IMG/VR virus record: IMGVR_UViG_3300046167_000602
Coordinates: 1-36,478 of that record
Length of the DNA stretch: 36,478 nucleotides
Source: a virus
Reading direction: 5' to 3' (one strand)
In this document: piece after piece, positions 1 through 6,853 of the stretch
Numbering within the stretch: the first letter of the stretch is position 1
Layout of the letters: each line of letters begins with the position of its first letter
Made by a program: the position numbers and the translations under genes
The notes under the pieces: model-generated
Seen by the model: the letters and a program-made list of their open reading frames with translations, nothing else
What the model was told of the DNA's origin: nothing
Database searches by the model: none

Positions 1-1716
1 TACAGCGTGGCCACGATGGGATTAGACAGATATGCCAAACACCCTGACTTCAGAGTAACCATAGTTAGCCTGGTAGCCGATGATGGATTTGAGTGGGTAG
101 GAGATCCAAGGGATTTACCGGTTGATATTCTAAACGGACAATCGATCTGCGCACATAATGCCGAGTTCGATTCGGTATGCTGTCGAATGGCAATGGCGAG
201 GGGGCAGATGCCACAGTTTACTCCGAAGGAATGGATTTGTACGGCGGATATGGCGAGCTGGCATCAGCTTCCGAGGTCATTGGCGGGAGCATATAAGGAA
301 TTATTCGGTGAGGAACTAAACAAGAATGCCCGAAATGAGATGAGCGGACTTCGACCCGAAGAGATCCTCGGAAATGAATCGTTCAAAGAGTATGCATTGG
401 GCGATAGCCGAGCCTGTATCCGCATTTATAACGAACTGAAAGATTCGTTCCCCGAAAAAGAATTTTTATTGTCCGCATTTACCCGAAGGACTGCTTCCCG
501 AGGGATGGCAATCGATCAGAAACTTTGTCAGCAGTACATCGATAAATCGAAAGCAATCATGGCCGAGGTCGAAACCTTTCTGCCTTGGGTTGGACCAGGA
601 GGAGGAGAACCGACTTCAACTGTTGCTATGGCCGCCTATTTAAAAATGCAGAATGTCGAGCCTCCCAAGTCTACTCAGGAGGGTGATTCGGAATTACTTT
701 TATGGAAGGCTAGAAATCCGCAGTATGCTCCGATCCTTGAGGCAATGACAAGGTGGAGGAAAGCGAATAAAGCGAGGCAGACTTATATATCTATGATTCT
801 TCGAGTCCGCCCCGATCATCGAGTTTCCACCCGATTAAAATATTGCGGTGCGCCCCATACCGGTCGATGGAGTGGGGCGGGTGGATTAAACTTTCAGGGC
901 ATCCCTCGGGATGAGGTGGAAGGAACTTCGGCCAAGAAATGTCTGACACCTGGTAAGGGCCGAGTAATGGTTTCTGCCGACCTATCGCAAATCGAGCCAA
1001 GAGTGTTGGCCTATCTTTGCGGGGACTTTGATTTCTTAGGTTTGGTCAGAGGCGGGATAGACTTATACGAAGCACATGGCCGAGCGACTGGACTCTACAA
1101 CGAGGATGAACCGATGAAGGACTTAGCCCCCGAACTTCGTCACTTATGTAAAGCCCGTGTGTTGGGTTTGGGCTATGGATGCGGTCCGAAGAAATTCGGC
1201 CAAGTGGCTCAGGCTTTGACCGGTGGGAAATTAAATATGACCGATTCTGAGAGCCGAAAACAGGTCAAAGATTTCCGTAATCAGAATCCAAAGATTGTCG
1301 AGCTATGGAAAAAGTGCGAGGACCACATCCGTGAGGAGGCAAGGCAGACTCCCGAGTGTGCAATCATGAACATGAGATCAGGGAATCTGATCCGATATTT
1401 CAATGTAAACGATAATGGCAAGGAACTGACTGGTCAGAAGGTAAGAGGGCAAGGGTCGATGAAATTATATGGCGGACTCCTCGTTGAGAACTTAGTCCAG
1501 GCAACTGCTCGGGATATTATGGCGGATGCACTTCTAAGAATTGAGGCCGCTGGTCTGCCCGTTGTCCTTCATGTCCACGATTCCGTAACTGTTGAAGTTG
1601 CCGAATCGGAGGGACAGGCGGCTTTAGATTTAATGATCAAACTATTAACCGAAGAACCTCTCTATATGCCAGGGCTACCCTTGGCGGCAGAGGGGGAAAT
1701 TAAAACGCATTACTGA
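1..1716 (+). CDS. Family A DNA polymerase with 3'-5' exonuclease domain, 5' end cut by window edge
   Basis: The gene replicates phage DNA; it reads open from base 1, so the true start and the Exo I acidic motif lie upstream. Counting codons from base 1, the DnaQ-like exonuclease shows Exo II (N53..FD57) and Exo III (Y131xxxD135). The polymerase domain follows with motif A (D327-LSQIEPR), motif B (R380xxxK384 then Y392-G393) and motif C (H526-D527-S528). The motif C triad reads HDS where Pol I has HDE. The residue equivalent to E. coli Phe762 (fourth after the motif B lysine) is Leu388. There is no sign of a 5' nuclease domain in the visible part, as is usual for phage enzymes. A GTG at base 7 could be mistaken for a start but would remove part of the exonuclease fold. 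The stop overlaps the next start (TGATG). Confidence 0.96.
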   Translation, partial: YSVATMGLDRYAKHPDFRVTIVSLVADDGFEWVGDPRDLPVDILNGQSICAHNAEFDSVCCRMAMARGQMPQFTPKEWICTADMASWHQLPRSLAGAYKELFGEELNKNARNEMSGLRPEEILGNESFKEYALGDSRACIRIYNELKDSFPEKEFLLSAFTRRTASRGMAIDQKLCQQYIDKSKAIMAEVETFLPWVGPGGGEPTSTVAMAAYLKMQNVEPPKSTQEGDSELLLWKARNPQYAPILEAMTRWRKANKARQTYISMILRVRPDHRVSTRLKYCGAPHTGRWSGAGGLNFQGIPRDEVEGTSAKKCLTPGKGRVMVSADLSQIEPRVLAYLCGDFDFLGLVRGGIDLYEAHGRATGLYNEDEPMKDLAPELRHLCKARVLGLGYGCGPKKFGQVAQALTGGKLNMTDSESRKQVKDFRNQNPKIVELWKKCEDHIREEARQTPECAIMNMRSGNLIRYFNVNDNGKELTGQKVRGQGSMKLYGGLLVENLVQATARDIMADALLRIEAAGLPVVLHVHDSVTVEVAESEGQAALDLMIKLLTEEPLYMPGLPLAAEGEIKTHY

Positions 1717-1835
1717 TGAAACTCCTCCGCTCCATCGGTCTAATCGGATTATTCATCACCGCAGTCCTCGTCTTAGCCTACATCGTGGCCGCATTCGTAC
1801 TCACAATAATAACATCACTATTCACTACTACATGA
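1716..1835 (+). CDS. 39-residue single-span membrane peptide
   Basis: This small gene is supported by tight coupling at both ends: its ATG overlaps the polymerase stop, and its TGA overlaps the ATG of the dNMP kinase (ATGA). The product starts with a basic N-terminus (MKLLRS) followed by about 28 hydrophobic residues, which predicts one membrane span. I recognise no family. Position inside the replication operon could suggest a membrane anchor or an unrelated host-directed function; both are guesses. Two more tiny hydrophobic peptides sit in the operon at 34.4-34.8 kb, also joined by ATGA overlaps. Confidence 0.7.
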   Translation: MKLLRSIGLIGLFITAVLVLAYIVAAFVLTIITSLFTTT

Positions 1836-2341
1836 ACCACAAAATTATCGGATTAACCGGTCCAAAGGCGGTAGGTAAATCGACCTATGCCAAATCAATT
1901 GAGGGAGCGATTATTCTATCCTTCGCCACTCCCATTAAAGAAATGCTCAAGGTGATATTGCCGGGGGAAAAGTATCTGCATTTTAAGGAAGAACCCATTC
2001 CCAACTTTCCCGACAATATTAATACCAGGCAGTTATTACAGAGCCTCGGGACGGAGTGGGGAAGGGAAGGGGTTTATCCGAATATATGGATCGATTTGGC
2101 CTATAAGGCGGCCGAGCAATACATCGGAAAGCGGACCATAGTATTTGATGATATAAGATTTCCGAACGAAGCATGGGCGATTCGTAGATGGGGACATACC
2201 CATGAGGTTTTGACGGAAATCGTCCACATATCTCGGAAAGGATATGAACCGGATGAAAACGATCACCATGTCTCAGAGGCGGGACTACCTAAAGGGATGA
2301 TCGATCAATGGGTGTCGGTGGGTGAGGATGGGAAAAGCTAA
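1832..2341 (+). CDS. Deoxynucleoside monophosphate kinase (P-loop)
   Basis: The 169-residue product probably phosphorylates dNMPs to dNDPs to feed phage DNA synthesis. A Walker A loop lies at residues 10-18 (GPKAVGKST) after a short beta strand. A DDIRFPNEA motif about two-thirds along is characteristic of phage dNMP kinases and carries the acidic residues expected for the Walker B/substrate region. Length is slightly below the T4 gp1 type but normal for podoviral versions. The gene is translationally coupled to the upstream membrane peptide (ATGA) and overlaps the following small HTH gene by 14 bases. Confidence 0.88.
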   Translation: MNHKIIGLTGPKAVGKSTYAKSIEGAIILSFATPIKEMLKVILPGEKYLHFKEEPIPNFPDNINTRQLLQSLGTEWGREGVYPNIWIDLAYKAAEQYIGKRTIVFDDIRFPNEAWAIRRWGHTHEVLTEIVHISRKGYEPDENDHHVSEAGLPKGMIDQWVSVGEDGKS

Positions 2342-2546
2342 AAATATAGCCAAGCAAATGGCCACCGAAGCGAAGCTTAAAAATATGCTTCTCAAAGTCC
2401 CCGAGGATCATGCCGGATTCTCCCAACGGGAACTGGCGGATAAAACAGGGATACCTAGGCGGACTATTCGTAAGATTGAGGCCGAAGCAATTACGAAGAT
2501 TACCGATTATATCCAGCAATTTATTAGGGAAGAGGGTTCCGACTAA
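2328..2546 (+). CDS. Small sigma-70 region 4-like HTH protein
   Basis: The 72-residue product has a basic N-terminal helix and then a helix-turn-helix (SQRELADKTGIPRRTIRKI) followed by EAEAITKI. This order of HTH and trailing E-x-x-A-I/L-x-K-I helix resembles region 4 of sigma-70 factors. No region 2 is present, so it cannot be a complete sigma factor. It could be a small transcription regulator or an anti-sigma/appropriator-like protein (inference). I chose ATG 2328 over GTG 2322, but neither has a decisive ribosome site. Its TAATG stop/start overlap links it to the primase-like gene. A second protein with the same fold signature is at 9611-9862. Confidence 0.72.
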   Translation: MGKAKNIAKQMATEAKLKNMLLKVPEDHAGFSQRELADKTGIPRRTIRKIEAEAITKITDYIQQFIREEGSD

Positions 2547-3403
2547 TGGCTACTCTGAAAGGTGAGATCCGTAGCCTGTTTGACCGGCTACCCGAGGGAG
2601 AGTTTTCCCACCACAATGATGTACTTAATCCGCTATGCCTAATCGTGGCTAAATTTATAGACGATACAGAACAGGCGGTTCAGGTAGTCGAACGAATACT
2701 TCAGCACACATCCCACCGCTCACACCAGTCTAATGAGATTAGAAACTCAATAACCGGTGCGCAGAAACACCTCGCCGATCCGAACAGAATAACCGTCAAG
2801 CGGGTAAGGACCGAGGTCGATCCATCACTCCAAAAATCATCCATTGGATATGCCGGCCTATTCGATGAATATTCCCTCCGATCCGATGCCATTCCAAAGA
2901 ATGCGGCGGATGCGCTGGGCGGTCTGTTCGATCCCGATGATGTGATATTCGTACAGCCCGAACTATTTAATAAGCCACTCGAATATTGTAACCGAGTGGA
3001 TACATGGACAAAGCACGACCTCTCACAATACCAGTACACCACTTACAACCCATCAGTCGATCAGCCAACCGGCAGAAACGAACAGAATCTAAAGTGCCGA
3101 AAGTATTTGCTCCACGAAATTGATGACAAGGGGATCTCATTCGAGCAACAGCTTGGATTTATCCAGCAACTCGAAAACATCGCCCCCCTCAAGATGATCG
3201 TAAATTCAGGAGGAAAATCACTCCATGCATGGTTTCACTGGATTGCCGGTAAGCGGGATGAATTTCTTACCCTCTCACAAAAGCTAGGCGGAGATTCCCG
3301 ATTTGCCAATTCGTCTCAGCTTTGCCGACTCCCCTGGGGAACCCGCAGAAAAGAAGGAGAACGGTATTCCGCCATTCAACCGATTCTGTTTTGGCGGGAA
3401 TGA
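2546..3403 (+). CDS. Primase-like protein (archaeo-eukaryotic primase type, divergent)
   Basis: The 285-residue protein probably makes primers for phage replication. The region at residues 217-230 (MIVNSGGKSLHAWF) matches the S-G-G-K/R-S-L-H-x-W motif of phage and plasmid AEP primases, and residues 261-268 (RLPWGTRR) match the following R-L-P-G-x-x-R motif. The upstream metal-binding acidic motif of AEP enzymes is not obvious to me; candidates lie around residues 130-160. The N-terminal 90 residues are helical and unassigned. The gene lies directly upstream of a RepA-like helicase, the usual partner, and shares an ATGA overlap with the next gene. The family call is good; activity is not proven. 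Confidence 0.62.
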   Translation: MATLKGEIRSLFDRLPEGEFSHHNDVLNPLCLIVAKFIDDTEQAVQVVERILQHTSHRSHQSNEIRNSITGAQKHLADPNRITVKRVRTEVDPSLQKSSIGYAGLFDEYSLRSDAIPKNAADALGGLFDPDDVIFVQPELFNKPLEYCNRVDTWTKHDLSQYQYTTYNPSVDQPTGRNEQNLKCRKYLLHEIDDKGISFEQQLGFIQQLENIAPLKMIVNSGGKSLHAWFHWIAGKRDEFLTLSQKLGGDSRFANSSQLCRLPWGTRRKEGERYSAIQPILFWRE

Positions 3404-3582
3404 AGAATACGCTGTTAAAGGCAACGATCATCCGAAGGTTTATTAAGTTAGGCATCCCACCCGTTCAGGCGATGGATTATGCCCAACGAATGAACGAGGG
3501 TGATGCCGTTTTCCTTGTCAGAAATCACATAAATTTAAAGCCCCAAATAATTTTATCATTAATCAAAAATCACACAAAATAA
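3400..3582 (+). CDS. Hypothetical 60-residue protein between primase and helicase
   Basis: The ATG at 3400 overlaps the primase stop (ATGA), which fixes the start; the same frame is open further upstream inside the primase gene, but that part reads as shadow sequence. The product is basic and helical, with a central stretch IKLGIPPVQAMDYAQRMNEGDA that looks like a short helical hairpin. No family is recognised. It may be an accessory subunit of the primase/helicase pair, judged only from position. Confidence 0.6.
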   Translation: MKNTLLKATIIRRFIKLGIPPVQAMDYAQRMNEGDAVFLVRNHINLKPQIILSLIKNHTK

Positions 3583-3586
3583 TACT

Positions 3587-4748
3587 ATGGCCAAAAGAGA
3601 AGATTACATTAACGAGCAAACACTATCCACCGCCGATGAAGTGGATCGGTTCCTAGCGGGCAAATCGCCCACCGCATCCTATCAGGAACCAATCCCCGCC
3701 ATCGAATTAAATGCGATTACTGATGATCCATTACCCGCTCCCGAATTTATCGATCTATTCCAAGTCATGGCGGATGCCTCCGATCCTTCCACTCTTCCAC
3801 CGGTACTAATTGATACCATCCTCCATAAGGGCTGTAAGATGATACTCTCAGGCTCCTCGAAGGCGGGTAAGACTCTTGCCCTCATGCACCTCGGCCTAGC
3901 CGCCGCAAATGGCTTGAGCTGGATGGGTCATAAGATTAACCAAGAGTGCAAAGGTTGTATACCTCGACTTCGAGCTTGTCCCCCGCCTCGCCAAGGAACG
4001 AATAAAGGAGGTTATTAATCACCCCGATAATAATTACACCCCCACCACAAATTATCGATATTGTGGCTTACGAGGGCAGAACCGGTCCCTCGATGAACTG
4101 GCACTCCACATCCAAAACATTAAAGACTTCGATCCCGACCTCGTAATTGTCGATCCATTTTATAAATTAGGCGGGGAATACGATGAGAATGATGCCGGCT
4201 CAGTCTCCGCGGTCCTCAATAAAATGGAACGATTCTCCGAGCAGTTAGGCTGTGCATTCGTCTATGCCCACCACTTCTCAAAAGGGAATAAAGCAGAAAC
4301 CGATCATATCGACCGAGCAAGCGGTTCAGGAGTATTCGCAAGAGATCCCGATGCCATCCTCACCCTTACTCCCCACGAGGAAGAATATCACCTGGTCCTC
4401 GAGGGAACGCTGAGAAACTTTCCCACCCCCGATAAACAGGTAGTCGAATTCTCTTGGCCGAACTTCATCCATAAGCCCGACCTCGATCCCAATCTGAGAA
4501 AGCCTGGACAGGCCGCAGAATCCAAAAAGTTAAACGAAAGCCTAGCTGAAAAATTACTCGGATTGCTGGAAAAAGGTCAGATCGAAGGATTCAATGTTAT
4601 GCGTTTACAGCTTCAGGATTTGACGAATAATGAAGTCACCAAGGAACGAATGAATAACATTTTAAAGCTTCTGAGAGGCAAAATTGATGTTCAGAAAGGC
4701 GGTAGAGGGATCGAAAATATATACTCTGCCAAGCTCAAATTGCGATAG
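3587..4748 (+). CDS. RepA/AAA_25-like hexameric replicative helicase, frameshifted at about 3950
   Basis: The protein is a RecA-fold ATPase that probably unwinds DNA at the fork. The first part (3587-4018 as read) holds a Walker A loop at residues 89-96 (GSSKAGKT) and then runs into frame-specific nonsense. The rest lies in the +1 frame from 3951: KVVYLDFELVPRL, a Walker B strand (LVIVDPFYKL), a sensor motif (YAHHFSKGN) and a helical C-terminus to 4748. Removing one A from the AAA at 3950-3952 gives a continuous 386-residue protein of normal RepA length. As it stands, the stop at 4016-4018 truncates it after 143 residues, and a piece could start at ATG 4224. No clear ribosome site precedes 3587. 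See findings for error versus real shift. Confidence 0.85.
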
Positions 4749-4775
4749 GATAGTGTACTAACTCGGTAGAATCTG

Positions 4776-4813
4776 AGTAGTAGTAGGTGAACTATATATA
4801 TACTACTACTACT
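4776..4813. repeat. (ACT)n microsatellite hairpin
   Basis: AGTAGTAGTAG at 4776-4786 is the exact reverse complement of CTACTACTACT at 4803-4813, separated by a 16-base loop that contains TATATATATA. The triplet repeat runs on to about 4819. It starts about 25 bases after the helicase stop. It lacks a T-run, so it is not a standard intrinsic terminator, although it could slow polymerase from either side of these converging operons. Confidence 0.7.
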
Positions 4814-4828
4814 ACTAGTGGAAAGACA

Positions 4829-4935
4829 GGCTGTAAGTAGTGGTAGCTCGCGCTTACCCAAAGGCCGTCAAGCCGGCCTATTGGGATAAGCCCGCCACCG
4901 GCCAGCGGTGAACCGCAACCACTACATTATCAGCC
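4829..4935. other. Multi-branched folded element (candidate structured RNA or origin fold)
   Basis: The element closes with a long stem: GGCTG 4829-4833, TAA 4834-4836 and GTAGTGGT 4837-4844 pair with ACCACTAC 4918-4925, TTA 4927-4929 and CAGCC 4931-4935, leaving two single-base bulges. Inside, GCTTACCCAA 4852-4861 pairs with 4881-4891 (one bulge), capped by AGGCCG 4862-4867 with CGGCCT 4874-4879. A second inner hairpin is CACCG 4896-4900 with CGGTG 4906-4910; an alternative is GCGG-TGAA-CCGC at 4905-4916. This makes a three-way junction of about 107 bases. It matches no RNA class I can name (not tRNA, tmRNA or a ribozyme I recognise). Strand of transcription is unknown. Confidence 0.6.
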
Positions 4936-5092
4936 TACAAGCTCATTCGATTAAAAGAATAAAATGAATCATCAGCTTAGCCGATTAACCGGTGGAACCG
5001 ATATCACTCAGCCTACTTATTCACTCGTTCAAAATATTATATCGGCAAGGAGGTATAAATATTCAGTTGGATCACCCGTCACATATTACACT

Positions 5093-5119
5093 CGGTCAAT
5101 CACAGCAAGGAGGGCATTC
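5093..5119. repeat. 27-base direct repeat, copy 1
   Basis: The sequence beginning CGGTCAATCACAGCAAGG and ending GGGCATTC is repeated exactly at 5186-5212. Start-to-start spacing is 93 bases. The repeat includes an AAGGAGG core. The flanks are only loosely similar, so this is a short iteron-like unit rather than a long duplication. Confidence 0.85.
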
Positions 5120-5185
5120 GATATAAATCCAATGCCGTCTAAGAGGTATAAAGATAATTATCAGATAACCGATAAGGCTGGTAGC

Positions 5186-5212
5186 CGGTCAATCACAGCA
5201 AGGAGGGCATTC
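5186..5212. repeat. 27-base direct repeat, copy 2
   Basis: This is an exact copy of 5093-5119, 93 bases downstream. The spacing is a multiple of three, so a plus-strand frame would encode the same nine residues (RSITARRAF) twice; that alone does not prove coding. The pair could be binding sites for a phage replication or partition protein. Confidence 0.85.
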
Positions 5213-5313
5213 AGAGGAATGGCGGGATTGGCGGTCTTATACCCTAGCGTTCTAGATTATATAGGATGGAGGGTAAAAACGCTTTCTAGGTGCTTTCCTG
5301 ACGATTTAAGAGG

Positions 5314-5514
5314 CTATTCTGTCTTACTACCTTCAGCCCACTCGTCAATGATTTGTCCGGCAGATAATTTCTTCTGCTCGGAGATATGCTTAATCTGATC
5401 CCTGGTAGCTGGATCGATCATGCAATGAAATTGGACTCGTTTGACTCCTTTGCGGTTCGGAGGTCTGCCTGTTTGGTTTGGACGCTTACCGCCCCATTGT
5501 TTTTTATCGGTCAT
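5314..5514 (-). CDS. Ribbon-helix-helix (CopG/Arc-like) small protein
   Basis: The 66-residue product has a basic, proline- and glycine-rich N-terminal tail (about residues 1-24), then a strand-helix-helix pattern: VKRVQFHCMIDPATRDQIKHISEQKKLSAGQIIDEWA. That is the ribbon-helix-helix arrangement with a short DNA-contacting strand (RVQFHC). It is the last gene of the minus-strand operon, coupled to the upstream gene by a TAATG overlap. It is probably a DNA-binding regulator; the repeats lying just beyond its 3' end are possible targets (inference). Another RHH-like protein is at 35739-35966. Confidence 0.7.
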   Translation of the reverse strand: MTDKKQWGGKRPNQTGRPPNRKGVKRVQFHCMIDPATRDQIKHISEQKKLSAGQIIDEWAEGSKTE

Positions 5515-5768
5515 TAGTTCAACTCCTCTTCTTTGGATACTCGCTGGAGATAGGAAACGATTGTCGTGACAATACTGGAATGCTCTTCAGGCATCCGTTC
5601 TGCCAACTCTTTCACATTACCCATGAAAGATTCATCGGCTCGGCTCATAAGCATATTAAAGAATAAACCTTCGACATCATTCTTCGGAGCGCCCTTGGTT
5701 GCGAATACAACCTCCGAGTCAATATCGGCGATTGTTTTGATGAAACTGTGGATTGGGTTATCGGTCAT
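5514..5768 (-). CDS. Hypothetical acidic 84-residue protein
   Basis: The product is mostly helical and acidic, with no motif I recognise. It starts inside the end of the GNAT-like gene (4-base ATGA-type overlap) and ends overlapping the start of the RHH gene, so it is clearly part of the minus-strand operon. Function unknown. A protein partner role for one of the neighbours would fit its composition but is not shown. Confidence 0.65.
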   Translation of the reverse strand: MTDNPIHSFIKTIADIDSEVVFATKGAPKNDVEGLFFNMLMSRADESFMGNVKELAERMPEEHSSIVTTIVSYLQRVSKEEELN

Positions 5769-6316
5769 GCGGCATCCTTATACTTTTCTTGCCATGCTCG
5801 TAAAGTTTTAAGCATTCGGCTGGTTTTATTTTTTCGGTGCTGGTCTCTCGGAACTCGCTCACCGGTTTCCATATTCCAGACAACTCCATCAATCTTTTTC
5901 TCCCAAGGAGATTCTTTCATCCATCTAATAAGAGGCATATGGCCTTTCCTGTGGCTAACCCCATCAATGTCCCAATTATCTGCTAGAAGGCTACTACAAG
6001 CCTCATAGGGCTTTGTATAGGTAAATACGACCTTAGCCCCCATACAGAAACAGGCCATCGATGCTTTACCGAGTAAAAAAGATGCCAGGTTCTTAGTTCC
6101 ATCGGTGCAGACTCTTCGGATCTCCATGTGGTCATGCCGGTTAGCCCAAGAACTGGAGCAGTTATCGACTGTGGCTATACCCATGATCTTCAGTTCGGTC
6201 TTTACTCCGATGCTGAACCGATGTCGCTTCAAAGGTTTGGAGTGCCGATGATGCTCGGCCACAAAGGCTTGAGCTTCAGCGAGCTTGAGGGGGACGAATG
6301 AGTGGTTAAAGTTCAT
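5765..6316 (-). CDS. XF1762-type GNAT-like protein (Mom-like fold)
   Basis: The 183-residue product matches the pattern I know for the XF1762 family: an N-terminal LAEAQAFVAEHHRHSKP, then FSIGV, IMGIATVD, an EIRRVCTDGTKNLASFLLGK segment, and a VFTYTKPYEACSSLLADNW segment. The R-x-C-T-D-G-T-x-N helix start is in the place where GNAT proteins bind acyl-CoA. Related GNAT-like proteins include the Mu Mom protein, which modifies DNA bases; a base-modifying or host-modifying role is therefore possible but is inference. The last about 35 residues are basic and extend beyond the core. It overlaps both neighbours in the operon. Confidence 0.72.
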   Translation of the reverse strand: MNFNHSFVPLKLAEAQAFVAEHHRHSKPLKRHRFSIGVKTELKIMGIATVDNCSSSWANRHDHMEIRRVCTDGTKNLASFLLGKASMACFCMGAKVVFTYTKPYEACSSLLADNWDIDGVSHRKGHMPLIRWMKESPWEKKIDGVVWNMETGERVPRDQHRKNKTSRMLKTLRAWQEKYKDAA

Positions 6317-6593
6317 CCTTGTAATTCCTTAATGCCTCCCAGTCTTCTTTGCTGGTTCCTTTTTTGTTTTCCGTTTCTGCGATGCTCCATATCTCCCCTA
6401 CAAAAAAAGATGTATTATGAATGTGTTCACCGATATGTTGAAAATCTTCTGATACATCTGCACTAGTAGACCATAATGATTGATCTTCGTTATCCAGGTT
6501 ATGCCTTTCCTCAATGTTAGAAATAATTTGATTAAATCTATTGTATAAGGACTCAAGTGCCTTAACATCTGATTTTCGAAAAAACTTTTTCAT
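6306..6593 (-). CDS. Hypothetical 95-residue helical protein
   Basis: The product is charged and predicted to be largely helical (KALESLYNRFNQIISNIEERHN), with an acidic middle. No family recognised. The start (ATG at 6593) overlaps the stop of the upstream 52-residue gene as ATGA, and its 3' end overlaps the GNAT-like gene by 11 bases, so both ends are supported by coupling. Confidence 0.65.
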   Translation of the reverse strand: MKKFFRKSDVKALESLYNRFNQIISNIEERHNLDNEDQSLWSTSADVSEDFQHIGEHIHNTSFFVGEIWSIAETENKKGTSKEDWEALRNYKDEL

Positions 6594-6748
6594 ATCTTAA
6601 AAGTCTCCCTAAGTTCGACTATTTGATTTTTAATATCTTGGATAATGCGGGTGTGACTTCCACTTAGCTGAATTGCTTTCAATGCTATCCCAAGCGTGAT
6701 GATCGCATTTTCTGCGACCTCTTTTTTTGTTGGCATTTCGTTGTTCAT
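6590..6748 (-). CDS. Hypothetical 52-residue protein, first of a coupled minus-strand group
   Basis: Reading from ATG 6748, the product begins MNNEMPTKKEVAENAI and continues as amphipathic helix to a TGA that overlaps the next start. A GAGGG sequence lies immediately upstream of the ATG. A promoter-like site is 40-70 bases further upstream. The helix-only pattern suggests a small dimerising protein, but no family is recognised. Confidence 0.62.
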   Translation of the reverse strand: MNNEMPTKKEVAENAIITLGIALKAIQLSGSHTRIIQDIKNQIVELRETFKI

Positions 6749-6787
6749 ACCCTCAATCTAGTTTATCTATACATAAAAGCAAGATAT

Positions 6788-6817
6788 ATTTTACATTTAT
6801 TTTTAATAATGTTGTAA
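6788..6817 (-). promoter_or_regulatory. Sigma-70-like promoter for the minus-strand small-gene group
   Basis: On the minus strand TTACAA (6817-6812) and TAAAAT (6793-6788) are separated by 18 bases in an AT-rich 105-base gap. The predicted transcript would start about 30 bases before ATG 6748. AT-rich DNA gives such matches by chance, so support is moderate. Confidence 0.38.
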
Positions 6818-6853
6818 GTGGCTAATAATTAACGAGCTAGGAAACGAAAAAAA

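Larger units (their letters stand above)
4749..5313. other. Long non-coding region between converging operons
   Basis: This stretch lies between the 3' end of the plus-strand helicase gene and the 3' end of the minus-strand operon. It contains the (ACT)n hairpin, the branched fold, a 27-base direct repeat (two copies), and three AAGGAGG cores at 5047-5053, 5107-5113 and 5200-5206 that look like perfect ribosome sites but have no well-placed start codon. Near-repeats of GAGGTATAAA also occur at 5050-5058 and 5143-5152. A plus-strand reading frame from 4964 to 5398 exists but is judged unlikely (see rejected list). A replication origin or a regulatory RNA locus are the leading ideas; no canonical DnaA box is visible. 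Confidence 0.55.

Noticed and set aside
4829-4935. tRNA or tmRNA reading of the branched fold
   Set aside because: The stretch AGTGGTAGCTCGCGCTTACC looks loosely like a tRNA D-arm, but there is no 7-base acceptor, anticodon arm or T-arm in the right places.
4964-5398. Plus-strand frame of 144 codons across the repeat region
   Set aside because: It encodes no recognisable domain, its residues RSITARRAF simply translate the DNA repeat, it has no good ribosome site, and its end overlaps the well-supported RHH gene on the other strand by 85 bases.
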